The notes under the pieces are model-generated. The model saw only the letters and a program-made list of their open reading frames with translations. It was not told the DNA's origin and searched no databases. This document shows positions 62,124 to 64,000 of a stretch of DNA of 64,000 nt, piece after piece. Numbering within the stretch: the stretch's first letter is position 1; every line of letters starts with the position of its first letter. Where the stretch lies: contig CBDANJ010000008.1 of the NCBI GenBank assembly GCA_965197545.1, positions 1,674,001 through 1,738,000 on the forward strand. The letters run 5' to 3'. The stretch is from CATOSP01 sp965197545. Its GTDB lineage: Bacteria; Chloroflexota; Dehalococcoidia; Lucifugimonadales; UBA3495. Position numbers and translations under genes: made by a program.

Positions 62124-63332
62124 CTAGACGATTCCCTCATCCTGCAAGTTTTCCAGTTCCACTATGCTCAGGCCCACTTCATCGCAGAACACCTGCTCGT
62201 TGTGTTCTCCCAGGTGTGGAGCCGGGACGCTGCCCTCCATTGGGTTCACTCCGTCCATCAGGAACCCCGGACCGGCGTACATCATCGGCCCGTTCTCAGG
62301 ATGGTTGATCTCCACCAGCGCGCCCCGTTCGGCAAGGTGGGGAGACTCAACCACCTGTTGGGGGTTCTGGACCAAGCCAACCACCAACCCGCGCGCCATC
62401 GTCGCTTCCATCAACTCCAGGTTGTTCCACTGGGCAAGTTTCGGGGCCACCAGATCGTATAGTTCCCGCCAGTTCTCCATCCGGCCGCGCCGCCCTGCGA
62501 ACTTGGGGTCCAACAACCCCTGCTCTTCCAGGAACTCGGCCCATGCTTCCATAGGCCGTCCACCTGTACCGGCGGTAGTCAAGGTGACCTCGCCGTCCTT
62601 GGTGAACAGGTGCATCCCGTCCATGACGTTGCCGTCGCTCCCGCCCCGAATCGGGCCGCGCCCCGTGAAGCTGTAAGGGTGAATGAGGCCCGACGGTGTG
62701 CTAACCGTGGACTCCATGGTGGACACGTCAATATGCTGACCCTCCCCGGTCTGGTTCCGGTGCATCAGGGCTGCCAGCGTTGCGATGGCGCCGTTTCTCG
62801 CCGCCGTGATTTCCATCTGTTCTAGCACGGTGCCCATTGGCGGACGGTCCGCCGAGCCAGTGACGGAGTGCAGGAAGCCCCCCACCGCCTGGGCAACCAG
62901 GTCGCTGGCCTTGAAGTCCTTGTACGGCCCGGTCTGGCCGAAGTAGGTCATCGACGTGAGGACCAGCCTGGGATTGGCTTCAGTCAACGCGGAATATCCC
63001 AGTCCGATGTCTTCCAGGTAACCGGATGGGAAACTCTCGATCATGACATCAGTGGTGGGGATAAGGCGCAGGAGCAGCCGCCTGCCCTCGGGCCTGCTTA
63101 CGTCAACTGTCACGCCGCGCTTGTTGGTGTTAAACGCCAGAAACAGGGAACTTCCGTTGGGGTCAGGTTCCTCCCCTACAAAGGGAGGCTCTTTCCGCGC
63201 TGGGTCGCCGCCGTTGGGAGGCTCTACCTTGATGGTGTTGGCGCCCTGGTCAGCCAGCAGTTTGGCGCAATATGCCCCGGAGAGTGATCCGGAAAGCTCC
63301 ACCACTTTTACGTCGTCGAGAATACCCTGCAT
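62124..63332 (-). CDS. CaiB/BaiF CoA-transferase family protein
   Basis: 402 residues, typical of class III CoA-transferases: LDDVKVVELSGSLSGAYCAK, LLADQGANTIKVEPPNGGD, NTNKRGVTVDVSRPEGR, catalytic Asp region GEGQHIDVSTMES, and C-terminal NPQQVVESPHLAERG. Such enzymes exchange CoA between organic acids (formyl, carnitine, succinyl and others); the substrate cannot be told. The conserved Asp at HIDVS is the expected acyl-anhydride nucleophile. It follows a second CaiB/BaiF gene by 29 bp, so the two may form a heteromer or act in the same pathway. Confidence 0.93.
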   Translation of the reverse strand: MQGILDDVKVVELSGSLSGAYCAKLLADQGANTIKVEPPNGGDPARKEPPFVGEEPDPNGSSLFLAFNTNKRGVTVDVSRPEGRRLLLRLIPTTDVMIESFPSGYLEDIGLGYSALTEANPRLVLTSMTYFGQTGPYKDFKASDLVAQAVGGFLHSVTGSADRPPMGTVLEQMEITAARNGAIATLAALMHRNQTGEGQHIDVSTMESTVSTPSGLIHPYSFTGRGPIRGGSDGNVMDGMHLFTKDGEVTLTTAGTGGRPMEAWAEFLEEQGLLDPKFAGRRGRMENWRELYDLVAPKLAQWNNLELMEATMARGLVVGLVQNPQQVVESPHLAERGALVEINHPENGPMMYAGPGFLMDGVNPMEGSVPAPHLGEHNEQVFCDEVGLSIVELENLQDEGIV

Positions 63333-63361
63333 GTCCTACTCATTTACCAATCTGGCCGGCG

Positions 63362-64000
63362 TTAGGGAACTGGCTCATCTGGCTTGGGGCGGTCTGAAAT
63401 GATCCCCTCGGCTGCCAGGCCGTCGATCTCTTCCTCGGACAATCCCGCCAGCGTGCGTAGAATCCGCCAGTTGTCTTCGCCCAGGGTGGGCACGTGCTTG
63501 ATCTCCAGGGGCATCAGCGGGGCGTGGAATGGCCTCCCCGCATAGGTGCGAATCCCGGCCTGGGGAGCGTGCTCGTTGAAGAAGTCCTGCAGGTAGCCCC
63601 GTTCCCGGAGATGGTGGTTGGAAGCCAATTCCTCCGCATTGAACACCGCGCCCGTGGGAACGCCGTACTCTTGCAGGTGGAGCATCAACTCTTCCGGCCC
63701 GTAGCCGCGGGTCCACTCGCCTAGCTGCTCGTCAAGGTTGTGGCGGTCCTCCCACCGGCCTTCCGGGCTGTCGTACCGGCTGTCGCCGACCCAATCCGGC
63801 GAGCCCATCGCCCGCTTCAGCCTGCGCCATTCCGATTCGTCGGATACCGTGATCGCGCACCAACGGTCTTCACCTTTGCACGGGTAGATATTGTGCGGCG
63901 ATTTCCAGATGTGGCCGCAGCCCCGCCTGGACCGGGTGATGCCCCGCTGGGCCTCCAGCACAGCCGGGCCCACAGCCGAGACTCCCGTCTCCTGCATGGA
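63362..64000 (-). CDS. CaiB/BaiF CoA-transferase family protein (5' partial)
   Basis: Only the C-terminal half (about 211 residues) of a class III CoA-transferase lies in the window: FxSPHNIYPCKGEDRWCAIT-like segment (SPHNIYPCKGEDRWCAITV), MGSPDWVGDSRY, YGVPTGAVFNAEEL, HLRERGYLQ and HVPTLGEDNW. The usual length is near 400, and the frame is open to the right edge, so the ATG at 63997 is internal and the N-terminus with the catalytic Asp is outside. Paralogue and operon partner of the next gene. Confidence 0.9.
   Translation of the reverse strand, partial: SMQETGVSAVGPAVLEAQRGITRSRRGCGHIWKSPHNIYPCKGEDRWCAITVSDESEWRRLKRAMGSPDWVGDSRYDSPEGRWEDRHNLDEQLGEWTRGYGPEELMLHLQEYGVPTGAVFNAEELASNHHLRERGYLQDFFNEHAPQAGIRTYAGRPFHAPLMPLEIKHVPTLGEDNWRILRTLAGLSEEEIDGLAAEGIISDRPKPDEPVP

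Overview
The window is a moderately GC-rich bacterial chromosome segment with about 50 densely packed genes, mostly in short same-strand operons. It has no rRNA, tRNA, CRISPR array, transposase or phage gene that I can see. The gene mix suggests a free-living or host-associated heterotroph: a general amino-acid ABC transporter, FMN-dependent luciferase-like oxidoreductase, several amidohydrolases, alpha/beta hydrolases, SDRs and CaiB/BaiF CoA-transferases, many beta-propellers, DUF1800/DUF1501 pairs and a CopC-CopD locus. That profile fits Chloroflexota (Dehalococcoidia/SAR202-like), but this is inference from gene content, not from a marker gene.

Layout. 1-6774: two giant thrombospondin-type-3 (calcium-binding) repeat membrane proteins, the first cut by the left edge. 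They converge through a bidirectional terminator on a 1019-residue HEAT-repeat protein (6853-9912). 10375-15080: YihY/BrkB membrane protein, GT4 glycosyltransferase, DedA protein, DUF4389 protein and an HNH-nuclease lipoprotein. 15251-19857: complete aapJQMP-type amino-acid ABC transporter. 19961-25140: VOC protein, then a copper-related locus (His-rich secreted protein, an odd cupredoxin-like membrane-anchored protein, and a CopC-CopD-cytochrome c fusion). 25327-28816: HicB antitoxin with a frameshifted hicA, an SDR and malate synthase G. 29204-32976: DUF1800-DUF1501-NHL cassette; a paralogous cassette with the same gene order lies on the minus strand at 51931-55568.

33081-49297 is rich in catabolic-looking enzymes: BNR propeller, nitroreductase, a UGSC-type selenoprotein with in-frame TGA, two acetylxylan-esterase-like hydrolases, LLM flavin oxidoreductase, two more alpha/beta hydrolases, HAD hydrolase and two amidohydrolases. 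Inside it sits an iron-type ABC transporter (permease and ATPase, no binding protein) with a DtxR-family regulator. 49321-64000 holds an SDR, aroA, the second DUF1800 cassette, an MBL-fold hydrolase, a membrane-anchored alpha/beta hydrolase, an acyl-ACP synthetase/ACP/acyltransferase fusion, a lactonase and two CaiB/BaiF CoA-transferases, the last cut by the right edge.

The most notable items are the selenoprotein gene at 35063-36787, which automatic callers split in two at its TGA (residue 103, followed by a SECIS-like hairpin 11 nt downstream); the nested, apparently circularly permuted cupredoxin at 21703-22788; the duplicated DUF1800-DUF1501-NHL cassette whose products lack export signals; the TSP3 pair; alpha/beta hydrolases that have lost the nucleophile serine; and a family of palindromic intergenic repeats, one of which has MITE-like 16-bp terminal inverted repeats.
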